From assembly GCF_958298935.1 (NCBI RefSeq), contig NC_084930.1:27874001-27938000 (forward strand): DNA of 64,000 bases, written 5' to 3'. This document shows positions 46,557-59,200 of this stretch, one piece after another; position 1 is the stretch's first letter, and each line of letters opens with the position of its first letter. Made by a program: the position numbers and the translations under genes. The DNA comes from Phragmites australis (Eukaryota > Streptophyta > Magnoliopsida > Poales > Poaceae). Below the pieces are notes generated by a model. The model worked only from the letters and a program-made list of their open reading frames with translations. It ran no database searches and was not told where the DNA came from.

Positions 46557-48130
46557 TCATGGCCCCTTCCACATTCTGAATTGACCTCGCCCCCTTGGAG
46601 GGTGCCTCGAACGCCATTCCGGGTGGTGTCGGTGGTAACTCATGTGTCTAGGAGTGACATGAGGGGGTGCTCCGGTCCAAGCCATGGGGTAGTAAGGTGG
46701 GTGAGAGACTAGGTAAATAGACCTAAAGCCTGGACCACCTCGCGCCTCCATGTGGTGCACCGCTCGGGGATCATAGGAAGAATCAGAGACAGGAAGTCCA
46801 AAAGATTGCCTGCTTAAACCTTCCTTCAAGGCTATGACATAGGGGGCATGACGGCCAACATCCTCGCCATGCACCGCGTAGTACAGCGGCCAAGGTCTCC
46901 CGGTGCCACGCCCATGACCCCTCATTGAGTTCCCACTTCTCTGCTTGCTTCGGTCCCGACCTTCCTCAATGTTGAGTGCACTTCGCTTTGTGCCCCCTTG
47001 ATTGGTGGAAGTGATGATGATGGGACTTGTGTTTATCTGAAAACTGGTGGGTCTCCCTCGAGTGTTCCTTCTTCTCTTTCCCACGAGGCATTCTTTCCTC
47101 TCCTATCTTGTGACTTCGGGTCTCTGAAGTCAGCTTATCGGTGTGCCAACGAAGGTCGTCCTCTTTGGCCCTTGAGTACTCTTCCATCTTAGTAAACAAC
47201 TCATCAACGTCCTTAACCAATTTCCATGCCAGGCATGATGCCAATGCCCTGGGTCGAAGCCTCTGTCGTGCAGCGTCTATTACAATGTCATCGCTGAGAC
47301 CCTTTGCTTGACACTTCACTCATAGGAAATGCTAGGTGAACTCCTTTAGACTTTCGCCCTCCTTCTGCTCCACCGCTAACAAATCCCTAACAGTGAATGG
47401 AGCCGCATAGTTGCATTAGAAGTGCGAGAATAGTGCCTCTCGAAGGTGCTCCCAAGAGTATATTTTCCCTGGAAGGAGGGACGTATATCATGAGAGAGCA
47501 ACTATCTTGATAGCAAGGACAAAGGCCTTAGCCATGGTTGAATCATCTCCCCCAACGGATTCCACCCCGACTTCAAATCTCATCACAAACTCTCTTGGAC
47601 CAATTTCGTTGTTATAAAGGTGTAGCACGACATCTTGAACCTTGAAGGCCACGGCCACGTTTGTAGACCTGGAGACACGGAGACAGTGGAGAGGCTTGGT
47701 CTATTGCCCGTAGGCGGGGAGGTTCCTCTGACCCTTGCCGATGAGCCACCTCACAGTCCCTGCTTTTGTTGAGTCCTCCCGAAGGCCCTTGCTGAGAGAA
47801 CATAGACTAGCAAAGGGATCTGAGCTCTTCGTGTAGCTCTTGAATCTACTTGTTCGCTTCCTCCACTTGATATCTGTATTGAGCGTTGCTGCCTTCGTAG
47901 GCTCAAGCTCCACAGTCCCCTTGAACGTTCGGTGTAGTCACACGATCCTCTCGAACATTCTGCACAATTGCTCAATCCCCTTAAGTGCCCGGTGCAATCG
48001 CTTCAGATGTTCTAGTTCCGCCTTCTCCAACTCTGCCTACTCGAGGTACTTCAACTCAGGGGGCCTCGACCGAAGCTCCAGCCCCTTCGGCTGCCGTGGC
48101 CTCTCCTAACTGTGAAGGGGTGACCGAACC
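46557..48130 (-). pseudogene. Gypsy gag remnant
   Basis: The segment 46966-47319 holds AKGLSDDIVIDAARQRLRP and a charged helix DELFTKMEEYSRAKED followed by a His/Lys-rich tail (HKSHHHHFHQ), as in the C-terminal half of Tat-group gag. 46557-47084 continues with an Arg/Gly-rich region. Upstream (47700-48110) is a low-complexity Ser-rich segment with no clear motif. It is broken by stops. Confidence 0.65.
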
Positions 48131-48961
48131 ACCTTCTGCATCTTTAGCTTCCTCCGCTCTTCCCTTCCTATTCTTTAGTGGCATGATGGATCACCATGTG
48201 GTTGTAGGTTCAATCCCCATGGACGATGCTAAATGTTGGGATCTTGATCGTAACACAGTGAACAATGACTAGTAACAGTGGGTGTAATGACTGTTCTCTT
48301 GACATTACATCAGTTAGGTAGGGGTATTTATAGCCATACCTCAACCACCCAATCTTCATTACATTTGTGTCCCTTATCCACATAAATATTCCACTTGACA
48401 CTAGAAATAATCCCAAAATATTCTTAGATATTACAGTCAATGTACGTTTGCAAAGCCCTAACCTAACTGAGCTCAACACGTGTCCCAAGGGACCCGCGTC
48501 AGTCTGCCTTCGGGGCTACTAGCAAATTTGTTCTGGTCGTCTTCTTGCTAGACTCTAGTTAATCCACATGCTCCTCTTGGGGTAGGCCTTCATTCTCTTG
48601 TCAAAGGTCTTCTTGTTGCATTCCTTCACCCTTTGGGCTTTGTTGTATCCCTTTGTCCTCCGGGCTTTGGTCTTCGCTCTTCGTCTGGGCTTCGGCTTTC
48701 GCATCGCATCTAGGCTTTGTCTTCCAGACATCGCTATCGCTTCCACACTTCAGTGTTCCTTTCTTCTACGCTCCCTTCGGGATCATCGTTTGCATCCCCA
48801 GGCCTCTGGTCCTCTGTCATATGCCATTTGGCTCTATCCCTGCAGAGTATGGTGAATCATCTTTATTACAATATTAACATTGCTACTTTACCTTTAGAGT
48901 TAGCTGATGTGACCGAAATCAACAAATAAGGGCTAACATAGTACCACTCCCTAACAATGTA

Positions 48962-50871
48962 TTTCTGTGGTCTTGTTGATCTACTCGTCCAAAACTTTGT
49001 AGGATAGGAGGACACGTTGATTCAAATAGTACGGTACGAAAGTGGCGTTACCTCTCGACAAGATACAAATTAAACTGCATGCGTACGTATTTACAAATGG
49101 AGAAGGGTGCTGATGGAAAAACTGCAGCATGCAGACCAAGCAGCAGTCGCGTTCACTACCATCAGTGTGCAAGTAGCTAAGTAAATTGTCTGTAGACGTG
49201 TGATTTCCACATCCTATACTGCCATCACATTAATTGTACCTCCAGCTGGTAATATAATTTATTTCAGAGAACTGCATACTTTGGGTGATTTCGTATTATT
49301 AGCCTGCGCGTCAAAGCTCACGGGCTACGTTTTTCTGATAAGAGTGGCCCAGTTGCATGTTGTTTCATGAAATTTAATTTACTCGGCCGGTCACCATGGT
49401 AGCTAAACGCCGAGACACCACTCTTCCACTCAGCTGACATGACAGCCTGACCTAATAGCTCAGCATGAGCCATACGTACACTCCAGCGGATCCAAAGACC
49501 AGGGAGTAAACACACTTCACATGGCGACCGGAGCGACCCTGCAGCACACCTAAGGATGGCAGTTTGCTCCGTTAGGTGGGTCCCTGCGGATTTCAGACTT
49601 GACTGGAGGAGTTTGGGTGAAAAAATAGTCCTAAAATCCAAAACCCAGGTATGTTACAACAGTCCGCGCCCTTCCCCGTCGGCTCGTCCATCCACGGCCG
49701 CCACTGCTCGCTCGCCCAGCCACGGCAAGGCCTCCCTGGAATCCGTGCCTTTCACTGCTCCGTCTGTCCGTGGCTTCGCGCCCTTCCCCCACTGCCCTCC
49801 CCAGCGAGCCCCGTCACACGCCCGTGCCACCCTCCCGTGTGGTTGGATTTTAGTCCCTGTCGGGCCGGGGTGATAGGGGTGGTTTTACGTTTAATATTAA
49901 TTTCGGGGCTAAATCGAATTTGAAGAATCAGGTTTCAGTTCAGATCCGTTCTAGCAAAATCTAGGGTAGATCTGGTGTCATCCTTAAGTCCACCAGAATG
50001 CTTGTCTACGAATATATAAAAGTAGAAAAACACTCCTATTAGGACCCAAATATATGAGGGTGCTGCTATATCTCAATTGCCTGAATCCAACATGATGTTC
50101 GGTTGATGTGTGCAGTTATTACTGTTTATCCAAAAAATATGGAAATTATTTAAGCATTTGCCCCCACCCCTCCCATTTACTATTTATCTTTCTCCCCCAT
50201 GTGTTCTCCAAATTTTCCGCTTCTCCTGCAGTCCCCCGTAACGTCTCTGCTACTAGATTCGTGACCACCGGTTGTTACCTTACTCTCCCGCTATGATCAC
50301 TACCCATACCAGTTGTCCTCCACCACTCGTGCCCCACCTCACCTCTCGCGACCCGCCATTAGCCACCGTCACAGGTCCGGTTTACTACCCGATCCTCCTT
50401 CTAAGCCTGGGGAACATCCTCGACCACTTAACCCCCTTCCCTTCTTGTAACCCTAAATCCTAAGAAATGGCGGCCGACACGGGAAAGAATTCTAGATTTG
50501 AGTCGAATGAAATCCACGAAGTGCAAATATGTAAACATATTGGGTACTGCTCGCTGATAGTACGCAGCTACGTGCAGGTATGCTGTAGTGGCGCAGCCGC
50601 AGCAGGATGCTGTGGCCTCTGGAGCGTGGACTGTTCGAGGATAGTGATGGGGCTGCTGTGTGCTGTACAGTACTATAGTGTACTGGATACTTATTTTCGT
50701 TTGGCTTGGACCGTGTACTATTTTGCAACTCTTGTCTTGACTCTATTCAATACTGCGAGCCAAAGGCTTATAGATTCGTGCAAGGAAAGAGAGTGCATAC
50801 ACGTCATGCATACATATGAGTAACGCCGCATGCTCCAAGACTGCATGCATCGACGCCGAGGGGATGAGGCC
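48962..50871. other. Upstream region of the cyclin gene
   Basis: No gene or complete element was recognised. 49640-49870 is a C-rich stretch with only short frames. The rest is AT-rich. The cyclin promoter presumably lies in the last part. Confidence 0.4.
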
Positions 50872-53316
50872 ATGAGGGGAATGCGCGCGCAGACGATGCC
50901 GTGCAGCGACGATGCGCTCCTCCAGTGCGACGAGGACGCGGGCGAGCTGGAGCGCTTCGACGACTCGGGGCCCTGCGCCGCCGGCTCCACTGCCGGTTCC
51001 GGTGAGCCGCTGGTGCCAGAGGACTACTCCGACGTGTACGTCGCTGGAGAGGCCACGTGCTCGCCGACGGCGAGATGCCCGGGACGGCCGAGGTGCGATC
51101 GGCTGGCCGGCTGGTCAGAGTCCGTCTCCTGGATCCTCAAGGTGCAGCGCCGGGACCTTTTCTTCTTTCTAGTCTTGTATGCATGACGTGTATGTATGTC
51201 AGTTGGTTTCCTCTTCCAGGCCCGGTCGTACCACGGCTTCCAGCCGGCGACGGCCTACCTCGCCGTGAGCTACATGGACCGGTTCTTGTCCTCCCGCAGC
51301 CTGCCGGTAAGTGAGCCCCGCCATGCTAAGCTTGTGTCCGGTTAGACCATGCATAATAGAGTGTTTAGAGAAGGTGCTTATGAAAAAAATTATTATTATT
51401 TTCAACTGCACTAGCACAGTTGGTTAGATAAAGAGTAAAATGTTTACTTAAACATCACTATTTGTATTAGTGCCAACAAGATAGTTAACCATATTTAAAC
51501 ACATATAGTCTTTATTTACATTGAAAATTACAATTTTTATATAGATGTTTAATATTCTCTTTTTTTTTAAGCACGTAGCCATAAACATCTAGCATATCTT
51601 GATGCCCTTATACATTAACTGCGTAATCAGGCAGTAACGAATTGAATGTGGGGCCAAGGCATAAAAAACGGCTTATAGAAGGATTGACTGATAGATGATG
51701 GTAGCTGATAGCTAGGATATACACCGGAATGCTTTTAGGCAAAGATGCAACCTGCAAAGTGCTCTAGGCTGAATCAGGCTGATAGGCCATTTTAGTCTGT
51801 CAGAGAATGTGTATTGAACAGGAAACTTTGCCATTAGTAGACAAAGCATGCATGTGACTGTGATGCTGTTCCCGTGTTCCGTTCAGATGTGCCAGACCAC
51901 GATGAATTATTATCAGCAGGCACACTATTTAGATTTGAAACTATCCATGGTTGTCAGCTAGGACCATCTTTGAGTGATTGGTGAAGTTCCAGTTACATTG
52001 CTCATCTGATTTCAAATTCATCTAGGACCATGGATGGGCACTGCAATTGCTGTCTGTGGCTTGCCTGTCTCTGGCTGCCAAGATGGAGGAAACCTCAGTA
52101 CCACCATTACTGAACCTTCAGGTAACTTGATCGATTTATCTTCCCTTTGCTCTTCACCCAATCATTTCACTTGCATTGTGTTATGGCACAATGAATATAA
52201 ATGGGTACCTTGGTAATTGACGTCAAACAATAGATTGAGAGCACAAGGTTCATTTTCGAACCACGCACCATTCAAAGGATGGAGCTCCTCGTCCTCTTGG
52301 AGCTGGATTGGAGGCTCCGGTCCCTGACGCCTTTTGCGTTCATCGATCTCTTTGCTTGCAAGGCCGATTCGTCGGGAAGATGCACAAGAAGTCTGATCTT
52401 GAGAGCATGCCAAATTACTCTCAATGCAATCCATGGTACTACTATTCTTTTTCAAAGAAGGGAAATGAATCAGTAAACTTACCTTTTGTAACCTTATAAG
52501 CACTGACACAGTGTGAGAAATCTCAAGTTAGTAACCTGAAAGGCACACAGCTAGCTGATCCTTTGAATCTTTGATGAACTTGTTTCATGTATGTATGTCT
52601 ACACAATGTCACCGTTGTCTCTTTATGTTCCTCTCACCTCTTTTATGAAAACATGGGGTCAGTAGAGTCGGTGATACATCTGCATCAGGATTAATTGCCA
52701 AGCTCTGTACTACATAGGAAGGGAGCAAATCATTGGGCTGCATTGCCCATAGGAGAAATCAAACACCATTTATATCTGTAACAATCCAAACACATAGTGT
52801 CATTGTGTCACCCAATCAATAGATAAACAGATTGTTCTGAATAGCTGCTAACTGATCCTAGAATCTTCTTTCCATGGAGAAGAAACCGTGTTCCTGAGCC
52901 ACTGCCCGGCGTCAATGGCGGCAGCCGCCGTGCTCCAGGCGGCGAACGAGATGTCAACAATGTCATGCATCAGTGTCGTCAGCCCAGAGGTAGCTGCGTC
53001 GTGGTGCATTGGCCCGAGCGAGGTAGGTGACTGACTGACTGACCAGCTCATGGGTCATGGCACGACCAGCTGAAGATTTTTGTAGCCTTGTCAGTGATGA
53101 GTTTTTTTTCTTCTGTTTATTTTTTCCTGTAAACAGGAAGAGATACGAAGTTGCTACCAGCTGCTACATCAGCCATCAGCACTGACAACGACGGCAAGGA
53201 GGAAGAAGCGTCCGATGATCCTCTCGCCGCAGCTGAGAACATCGCCGTCGTCAGTAACCTCGTCTTCCCCGAGCAAACGGCGGCGCAAACTGAACGACCA
53301 TTTCGCAGAAGAGTGA
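50872..53316 (+). CDS. CYCD1: D-type cyclin, CYCD1-like
   Basis: D-type cyclins pair with CDKA and phosphorylate the retinoblastoma-related protein at the G1/S transition. Six exons: 50872-51141, 51220-51306, 52026-52121, 52234-52435, 52880-53022 and 53137-53316, giving 325 residues with consistent phases and GT/AG borders. The Rb-binding LxCxE motif is LQCDE near the N-terminus. Cyclin box hallmarks are [31 protein letters not shown] and [20 protein letters not shown]; the second fold has [17 protein letters not shown]. The tail ends in [15 protein letters not shown], as in D1 cyclins. The start is uncertain: in-frame ATGs lie at 50830, 50845, 50872, 50881 and 50896. The stretch between DVYVAG and WILK is poorly conserved. 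The gene appears intact although transposon remnants begin within 600 bp of its stop. Confidence 0.88.
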
Positions 53317-53879
53317 CACTTGACAAGAACGCAGCTATATCTTGTTTTTCCTGGGAGTTAATTCGTCAGCATTTTCTGTTCATTGATGAGTCCTTTCCTT
53401 TTTTTCCTCCCTTTGTTGCTGCTGCTGCTGTGCTTCAAGTTCTAATTAAGCAGCTAATTAAATATATATCTTTGTAGTTTATCCAGAAAAACATGGAAAT
53501 TACTTAAGCATAAATCTGGAGAAGTATAATTAAAGAAGAGCACCTGTTGTATGATGAATTGAGGGGCACCAATGGACCATTAGACCAACAATTAGTGCAT
53601 TACTTTCAGGAAAGTGATGCAAAGTGGAGCAAGGGTGTTCAGTATGACAGTTTCAGACTGCAAGATTTTGGTACCAGTAACACTAGCCGATCAATAGAAT
53701 ATATATCCTCTCCATTTGCCTCTGCAAACTGCAGCTGATGAGTTGTGGTGTTTGTTTAGCTAAACCTGATTATTCCTTTCACTGCTCTACTGAACAGAAA
53801 AAGATTTTATATTCGATAACAGTTGTTTGTCTGTGCTGGTTATGCCTGCACCGTATGTAGCGGCAATGACACGCTTGGC
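53317..53879. other. Cyclin 3' region
   Basis: This is the presumed 3' untranslated region and downstream sequence of the cyclin gene. No other feature was recognised. Confidence 0.5.
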
Positions 53880-54500
53880 CTATTCATCGAGATTACATTG
53901 GCACACGAAGTTAGATGGGGAAAATTTTATATGAAAATTATAGTTCTCGATGAGATCTATAATTTTGTAGTTGAAATTTTTTAATTTGAGGTCATTTAAA
54001 TATCCAAATAATTATAATAAAGTTACAGCAGTTGTGGATGATAGCTCACATTAAAAAATTCATAATTTTTTCACATGAAGTTGGATGGAGAAAAACTTTA
54101 TATAAAATTGTAGAACTCGACGAGATGTACAACTTTGTAGTTGATAACTTTTTCATTTGAGGTCATTTAGATATCAAAATAACCATTCAAACATTCGGTC
54201 AGAAGATGTCAAAATGATTTATTATGCTACTATGCTCACAAACGGATGATAGCTGAGATGGTTAGAAGGGTCACATGTGCGCACAAGCTATAAGGTCTTG
54301 AGTTCGAGTCTTGGTCGTCGCATGCGAGTAAATATCGCATGACTGCGAATGTTAGGTGCATTCGTGTGGACACCCTCTGGTCGGGTGCCCTTGGTAGCAA
54401 ATTTCTTTTTAAGTTTTTTTCGAAAAAAAACGTTAATCGAGACCGAGACTATCAGTGTCGGTTGGAACCACCAACCGACACTGATAGTGATTTTTAGTAT
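53880..54500. mobile_element. CACTA-type remnant with duplicated internal block
   Basis: Two tandem imperfect copies of about 160 bp (about 53898-54056 and 54066-54220) share CACATGAAGTTGGATGG, a 'tagttgataactttt'-like phrase and TTTGAGGTCATTTA. A perfect hairpin follows at 54448-54488. This phrase set is familiar from subterminal parts of grass CACTA elements (recollection, not searched). No intact CACTA terminus was seen. Confidence 0.5.
54448..54488. repeat. Perfect 18-bp hairpin
   Basis: ACTATCAGTGTCGGTTGG (54448-54465) and its exact reverse complement (54471-54488) are separated by five bases. A partial third copy (ACTATCAGTGTTC) follows at about 54518. Confidence 0.9.
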
Positions 54501-54639
54501 TAGTTCCAGACTATCAGTGTTCAGGAGCTTCTCCAATCAAAGGGGAAGTCTCATCTCGATAAAAGAAATGAGCTTTAAATTTATAACTATTGAAGACCAC
54601 GGAAAATATCATGTACTGGCTGTAATTGCTCGAGACCAC

Positions 54640-55712
54640 ACATAGCTAATGCTTGTTATTACAGCCTTTCAGGGCAAGAGGCCCTATTACCAAATTTGCC
54701 CAGCCTTTATGTAAAGGAATGTCACCAAAGACATCATTCGCTCACAAGCTCGATGCACATTTCGAACTGTTGCCAGCTTCCCGTCTTACAAAAGATGGCA
54801 TGAAAGATTTGAACGATAGAGGCTACCCATTTCCCAGAAATCACCAGCCAAGCAGAAATGTTCTTGCACAAACTCCGAAGTTTGTTGTCTATAGAACCTA
54901 CAATGATTATTGTTGACAGTGAGAGCTCAAGGTCTTGTTGAGTCTGTATATAATACCCTGATTCCCTGAAAGCGATATCTTGCACAATCTAGGGCCTTGT
55001 AGATGGTATCAGAGTATCGGTACTGCCTTTAGCAGGTATTACCTGATGTCGTGATTGGTGTTCATTCATTCTAAGATCCAGCTTAGCAACATTGTACTTG
55101 TACGATCAAAGTTAATCGAAAGTTCCGACTTTTTCAACGGGTTGAGTAAGTTTAGGATGTTTAGTCATCATGCATGTGCATGTTTGATTTCTCAGCAAGG
55201 ACTTGGCATATTTTCTTTGCCCAATATTTCACTACAACACTGAATCTTCAATGCAACAAGGTTGTGTCACTTGTAGGAATCAGGGAAAAAAATTCTATGG
55301 GGGCGTGCTGCGCAGCCCTTCTCATGCAGCACGCCCCGGATGCCCGTCACGTGGCTACAACAATGATCTCAAAGCATTGGACCAAGCCGAGCGAGCGCAA
55401 GTTTTCTGAGTCTGCATGCAACTGAACGGGTCGAGCCGAGAGATTGTTGTCCATCGAGCAAAACGCCGCCGCCGAGATCACTGAGCAGGCCAGTGCGCGT
55501 CGAGAAGGCCGCCGCAACCGAGATCGCCGGGGTTGTCACCGTTGATGAGATGACACTCGTCCCCGTTGAGATCGCCGAGGCTGTCGACACTGATGTGATG
55601 AGCATGTCCCCGCCGAGCTTGTCAACGCTGTTGAGAAATGGCATGATCAGTGACCTCCAGGCAAGGCAAGCGGCGACTGTGATCAATCTAGATAAGAATT
55701 TGATGTGATACT
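54640..55712 (+). mobile_element. Truncated Copia-like element (LTR end plus primer site)
   Basis: TGGTATCAGAGTATCGG at about 54993 is a good initiator-Met primer site, so the sequence just before it (about 54640-54991) should be the end of an LTR. Downstream short frames include CRNQGKKFYG (zinc-knuckle-like, about 55275) and an Asp/Val-rich segment up to 55708. No integrase or reverse transcriptase follows: the next Copia LTR begins at 55713. The start of the LTR could not be placed. Confidence 0.5.
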
Positions 55713-56245
55713 TGTTGTATAAACATGTCTAGTATATGTGTGTGGGCATGAGGCATGCAGAGTTCATGGTGCATGTGTAGCGTCAGAATCGGTCATGATT
55801 GGTTAGGCCGTGTTAGGCGCTGTGGTTAATAAAAGCTGAAAAAAAAACCCGAAAGAGGCAAGCAGTTAGGCCTCACAAAATCTCTCGTTTTGCTCTTGTG
55901 TTTCAGCTCCAAACTTACATCTGCAATATGTGCCGGAGTTCTCAGAGACTTGTAGAAACGCACAGAATCCTCATCGATGAACTCTCTCCTCCAAACAAAC
56001 TCCTGCAGCCTGCTGGATCATCCGGTGTCGGTATCTTGCAATCCGCTGGAACATCGGCAGCACCAACAATTGGTATCAGGGCTCGGGTAATAGTTCTCCA
56101 TGCCCGGCGACGACTCTGTCTCCCTGAAGTCACCTCCAGCCAGGATCCACATCGATGGCGGTGGATCCAGCGGCCGCATGAACAACGACAATGATGGCTC
56201 AAGCGCACACGGCGCCAGTGGGAGCCAACAGATGATGGTTCGAAG

Positions 56246-59200
56246 GTGGTGAGAGAGTCGAGAGGCTCGATCGTCCTCCCCATGCTAATGGCGACGAACT
56301 ACGCAGATTGGGCTCTCTTGATGAGAGTAAATCTACAGGCGCAGGGCACGTGGGAGGCGGTCGACCCCGGCATGACGGACTACTGGGAGGATTGCATGGC
56401 GCTGGCAGCGATCCTGCGCACGGTCTCCTCAGAAATGTTGCAGACATTGGCAAAGAAAGACTCCTCCAAGGAAGCTTGGGAGACAATCAAGGTGATGCAC
56501 CAAGGGGTGGCGTGCGTTCGAGAGGCGAACACCCAGAAGCTTTGAACTGAGTTCGAGAACATCAAGTTCAAGGATGGGGGGGAAGATTGATGACTTCTCG
56601 ATGCGGATCGCAGGGCTCGCCAATCGTCTTTGTGATCTCGATGATGATCTACCGGAAGAAAAGGTTGTGACCAAGTTCCTTCGCGTTGTTCCTGACTCAC
56701 TCTCACATATGGCGATCTCGATCGAGTCTCTGCTGGACGTGAAGAACATGTCCGTGGAGGAGCTAACCGGGCGGCTTCGTGTCGTCGAAGAATGGTGCAC
56801 ACGCGCTGATAGCAACACGGGCGACAAGTTGCTCCTGACTGAGGAGGAGTGTCAGGCCCGCATGAAGAAGCGCGAGATGGGCGAAGGGTCATAGGGAGCT
56901 GATTGGAATGGTGGTGGGCACAGTGGTTTCAAGCCGCGCGGTCGTGGGCGTGGTGGTGGTCGCTCGCTCCAAGGACAAATGCTTCAACGGGCATTATGCC
57001 AAAGAGTTCCACAAGCCATGGCGTGAGCATCACGAAGACGCCAATTTGGCCAAGGTGGGCGATGAACTATCCACGCTCCTGTTGGCTGAGGTGCGGTCGG
57101 AGTGGCTAGAGCCAGAACAGCGGCCTGAGGTGCTACTCAATGAACAAGACCAAGGAGGCACTGTCACTGGTGATGAGGTGTGGTACCTTGATACAGGTGC
57201 CAGCAACCACATGATGGGGAATCAAGCGATGTTCAACTTCCTTGATCACAGGGTGGAAGTCATGGCGTGACTCGGTAACGACTCTAGTGTGAAGACCTGT
57301 AGCAGGGGCTCTATTCTGTTGCAATGTAGAAACTCAGATCATAAGGGGCTCACCAAGGTATACTATATTCCTCAACTAAAGAACAACATCATAAGTGTTG
57401 ACCAGTTAGAAAAAGTGGGATGCAAGGTGGTCATCAAGGACGGGTCCATGATCATTTTTGACAGTGACCGACGTCTACTTGCACGGGCAGCGTGATATGC
57501 AAATCGCACGTACAAGCTCAAGCTGAACGTCACCGCACCAGCATGCTTGTCCCCAAGATTGAAGACCCGGCGTGGCTGTGGCACATGCGCTATGGCCACT
57601 TGAACTTTCCTTCACTATGCAAGCTGGGGCTTCATGGTATGGTGGAGGGGATGCCTTGCATCGATCACTCAGATCAAGTATGCGAGGGCTGCTTGATTGG
57701 GAAGCAGTCGTGCAACCTATTTCCTCAAACATCCAAGTTTCGTTCACAATGGGCACTAGAGCGTCTGCATAGTGGATATGTGTGGTCCAATCGCACCGAC
57801 AGCACCCAGTGGTCACAAGTACTTTCTCCTTATAGTCGATGATTTTAGTAGATTCATGTGGATTGAACTGCTAAAGACCAAAGGGGAAACACTAACGAAA
57901 CTAAAGAAAGTGAAGGCTCTGGTTGAAAATGAAGCCAGTCTGAAACTGAAGGCCATCCGTAGTGATCGTGGCGGTGAGATCAACTCAACTGAACTCAAGG
58001 ATTACTGTGATGAGGAACACCATTGCTCCCTATTCCCCTCGGCAGGATAGAGTGGTGGAATGAAGAAACCGCACAGTGGTGGAGATGCCTGGAAGGGAAG
58101 ACCCCCTATGAAGCCTGGAACCAGAGAAAGCCTAAGGTGAATCATTTGCGCACTTTCGGTTGCCTGGCACACATGAAGAAGATCGGGCCAAGCACGACCA
58201 AGCTCTCAGACAGATCAATTCAGACTGTCCTGCTTGGTTATGAGGATGGATCAAAGGCTTACCGTGTGTTTGATCCAGTCACAAGGAAGGTTCACATCAC
58301 ACGGGACGTAATCTTTGAAGAGCGAAAAGGCTGAGACTGGAGCTCTCCTGGCACAACAATAGAAAGAGCAATGTTGTCCATCACTCAACTTGAAGTATTC
58401 ACAGTGGAGTATTTCACTGACTCCATTGTTGGACAAGAAGCCTCTACACCAACAATGGTTGTGGCACAAGAACATAGCCAAGGCATGAGTTTTCCTAGCT
58501 CAGGATTGACTGTAGCCGAAGTACAAGCAACGGGATCATCGCTAGCACAGAGGAGGAGGAGTTCAGTAGGTCTCGCCGCCCACTGGAGGAACATGTGACG
58601 GCGATGGTGATCCACTACGGTACTAGCTGGTTCAAATCATGTATGACACTATCCTATCGGTGCCACTATCTGAGGACATTAAAGAACTCTACTTCCTCTC
58701 CGCAGATGAACCACCCAACATCAAGCAGGCTGTGAAGGAACCAAAGTGGAGGTATGCAGTAACAGAGGAGCTGGATTCCATCCTCAGCAACAACACTTGG
58801 AAATGAGCCAAGCTGCCGCTAGGCCATAAGGCGATCGATTTAAAGTGGGTGTTCAAAGTCAAGAAGGATGCTAGTTGCAACATTGTTCGTCACAAGGCTC
58901 ACCTTGTCGCAAAAGGGTATGCACCATGACAGGGGATGGAATCAGTGCAGGTATTGCTCGCACTAGCCGCGCACAACGGATGGACGTGAAGTTGGCGTTC
59001 TTGAATGGACAACTTACAGAGGAGGTTTACGTTCAACACCTGCCCGGCTTCGCCAACAATGAGCATCAACATTCTGTGCTCGGGTTGTGAAAAGCTCTAT
59101 ACAGTCTACATCAAGTGCCCCGGGCATGGAACTGCAAGCTGGACGCCGCTCTGGTGTCTCTAGGCTTCATGCAAAGTCCTCTAGAGCATGGTGTGTACAA

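Larger units (their letters stand above)
36331..48956 (-). mobile_element. Tat-type Gypsy LTR retrotransposon with both LTRs and target duplication
   Basis: The LTRs are 36331-37098 and 48234-48956 (TGTTGGGAT to CCCAACA or CTAACA). ATGTA stands at 36326-36330 and 48957-48961. The element runs right to left: gag about 48.1-46.5 kb, protease region about 46.3-45.8 kb, RNase H about 45.6-45.1 kb, integrase about 44.9-43.9 kb, then a tandem array, a plus-strand gene, an AT tract and the 3' LTR, which is preceded by a purine tract (GAAGGGGCCAC on the minus strand). This order, with an antisense gene after integrase, fits the Tat group (Grande/RIRE2-like). Numerous substitutions between the LTRs and many stops show an old, inactive copy. 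The reverse transcriptase core was not found. Confidence 0.9.

Noticed and set aside
48205..48233. GGTTCAATCCCC resembling a tRNA T-arm next to the Gypsy LTR
   Set aside because: No cloverleaf can be completed around it. It may be part of the primer-binding region, but the match to a tRNA 3' end could not be confirmed.
49640..49923. GC-rich frames upstream of the cyclin gene
   Set aside because: Low-complexity Pro/Ser/Arg translations in several frames with no domain or splice pattern; likely composition only.
53547..53738. 63-codon frame after the cyclin stop
   Set aside because: No similarity recognised and it lies in the probable 3' untranslated region.
58050..58334. Possible intact Copia integrase second half
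   Set aside because: It is joined to the first half through a deletion at about 58050 and the polyprotein has further stops, so no functional element was called.
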